From Apostichopus japonicus (lineage: Eukaryota; Echinodermata; Holothuroidea; Aspidochirotida; Stichopodidae), in contig NC_092561.1 in assembly GCF_037975245.1 (NCBI RefSeq), forward strand, positions 5,756,001 through 5,820,000: a stretch of DNA of 64,000 bases, written 5' to 3'. Under the pieces are notes generated by a model, which was not told the origin of the DNA, ran no database searches, and saw only the letters and a program-made list of their open reading frames with translations. The translations under genes and the position numbers were made by a program. Positions 63,090-64,000 of the stretch are shown here, piece by piece (the stretch's first letter is position 1; each line of letters starts with the position of its first letter).

Positions 63090-63750
63090 AAGGCTGTTAT
63101 CTCAGCTATAGTGACCAACTATATGTACATCTTTACACTTGTATTAAGCATCTCGGCCAGTTTGTATATTATTTTCGCCATGCATTCTGGATAAATTATT
63201 TCCTGATCATAAATATTTTTTGATGTGGCTTCCCTTAGTCTTACATGTTCATTTTGCATTATTATTATTATTATATAAATGGTTCAGTTTGGTGATACAA
63301 CAGAGCTTGAAGACAGCTACCTGAGGCTACAGCTATACATTTGAGAACGCAGCTGTTAGAGATAGCTCGGGATAGCTAGATAGCATGAGACAGCTGAGTA
63401 ATAAACAGCCAGGCTGTTGCTGCACACAACTTGTTCTCTGTCTACAAGAGTATAACAGAGATGGAGGTGCAACTGTACAGTACATATATACAGAAAACAA
63501 GATTACTTAAAGGTAACACACTAACAATACAACCTGATTAACCTAACAATAATATGAAGCAGAGCTGTAACAAAAGACACTTAACTGATCCACAAACTGC
63601 ATTCCATCTTGGTCACAAAACATAATGCAAAATGGACATGCAACTGACTAAAGGATCAGGGAATAATTTATCCAGTAATTCATAGCAAAAATAATTTACA
63701 AACTGGGCCGAGTTGCTGAATAAAAGTGTAAAGATGTATATAGACGGTTT
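63090..63750. mobile_element. Inverted-repeat element, about 650 bp
   Basis: A left arm (about 63110-63212: TACATCTTTACACTTGTATT, CGGCCAGTTTGTA, CTGGATAAATTATTTCCTGA) is inverted at about 63653-63742 (GATCAGGGAATAATTTATCC through AGTGTAAAGATGTATATA). The middle is rich in CAGCT-containing words. Related single arms occur at 25640-25770 and 31990-32120. Superfamily unknown. Confidence 0.7.
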
Positions 63751-64000
63751 TTCTGAACTGAGTAACTAAATGTATTCAACGAGAGAAGGAGAAAAAAAAA
63801 AATCAGCGCCTTTGACGAAACTGCGACCTACACTTTGAAAACTAACTTGTTCCCAGTAGATGAAGGCCATGCATACAGTAATGGAACTGTACTATATGAA
63901 AAATATATATATTACTACATTAATTACCAAGTAAATGGACCACAATTTGTCAACCTTCAAACCGATCGGTGAAGGTTTGCATATCTTTAGAAAAAAATTA

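Larger units (their letters stand above)
40480..64000 (+). other. KCNQ intron 3 (part), inferred
   Basis: No S3 exon was found after 40479, so this whole stretch is inferred to be intron interrupted only by the repeats and possible regulatory blocks listed separately. Segments such as 43000-45700, 46900-50300 and 61000-63000 show nothing beyond AT-rich sequence and short simple repeats. Confidence 0.6.

Overview
This is animal nuclear DNA, about two-thirds A+T, almost entirely non-coding and rich in repeats. The only protein-coding gene I recognise with confidence is part of a voltage-gated potassium channel of the KCNQ (Kv7) family on the + strand. One 91-nt exon (37867-37957) encodes S1 and one 127-nt exon (40353-40479) encodes S2. 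Lengths, phases and residues match vertebrate KCNQ1 exons 2 and 3. The first KCNQ exon and the S3-S6 exons were not found, so most of the window is probably KCNQ intron: intron 1 or upstream DNA to 37866, intron 2 at 37958-40352, and intron 3 from 40480 to beyond 64000. The nearest KCNQ subtype is KCNQ1. A marine deuterostome such as an echinoderm would fit the A+T content, long introns, CR1/L2-like LINEs, Penelope-type hammerhead sequences and tRNA-headed SINEs, but this identification is inference.

Layout. 1-5.6 kb: AT-rich non-coding DNA with a more CpG-rich island near 4.26-4.81 kb. 5.6-10.1 kb: a 39-bp minisatellite, (TA)n, and a 60-bp minisatellite split by a 2.3-kb element with 10-bp terminal inverted repeats. 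10.6-10.95 kb: two tRNA-headed SINEs, the second carrying a hammerhead-like core. 14.3-14.8 kb: a LINE relic. 18.2 kb: a short minisatellite. 22.6-26.1 kb: hAT-type miniature elements, then a retroposon with a U2 snRNA head and a 16-bp target duplication. 27.9-31.0 kb: tandem duplications, two palindromes and a LINE fragment. 33.4 kb: another hAT element. 35.1 kb: a three-copy tandem repeat. 37.9-40.5 kb: the KCNQ exons, a partial exon duplication, and an inverted pair of hammerhead sequences. 42.4 and 45.7-46.9 kb: minisatellites. 50.3 kb: a 42-bp repeat made of nuclear-receptor half-sites. 51.8-53.3 kb: possible regulatory DNA. 54.4 kb: a nearly intact Penelope-type hammerhead ribozyme. 55.4 kb: a hAT element. 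57.7-58.5 kb: the best-preserved LINE 3' end. 59.3-60.0 kb: an inverted SINE pair plus a second hammerhead-bearing SINE. 63.1-63.75 kb: an inverted-repeat element.

The strongest observations are: (a) hammerhead ribozyme sequences in two unrelated repeat contexts, one Penelope-like and one a tRNA-headed SINE; (b) a 107-bp tandem duplication copying the 3' end of KCNQ exon 2 with its splice donor, in which the exonic part is unchanged and the intronic part has diverged; (c) a KCNQ intron minisatellite whose unit contains DR4 and DR1 nuclear-receptor sites; (d) a U2-snRNA-headed retroposon. Everything was read by eye; no alignment, folding program or database was used.
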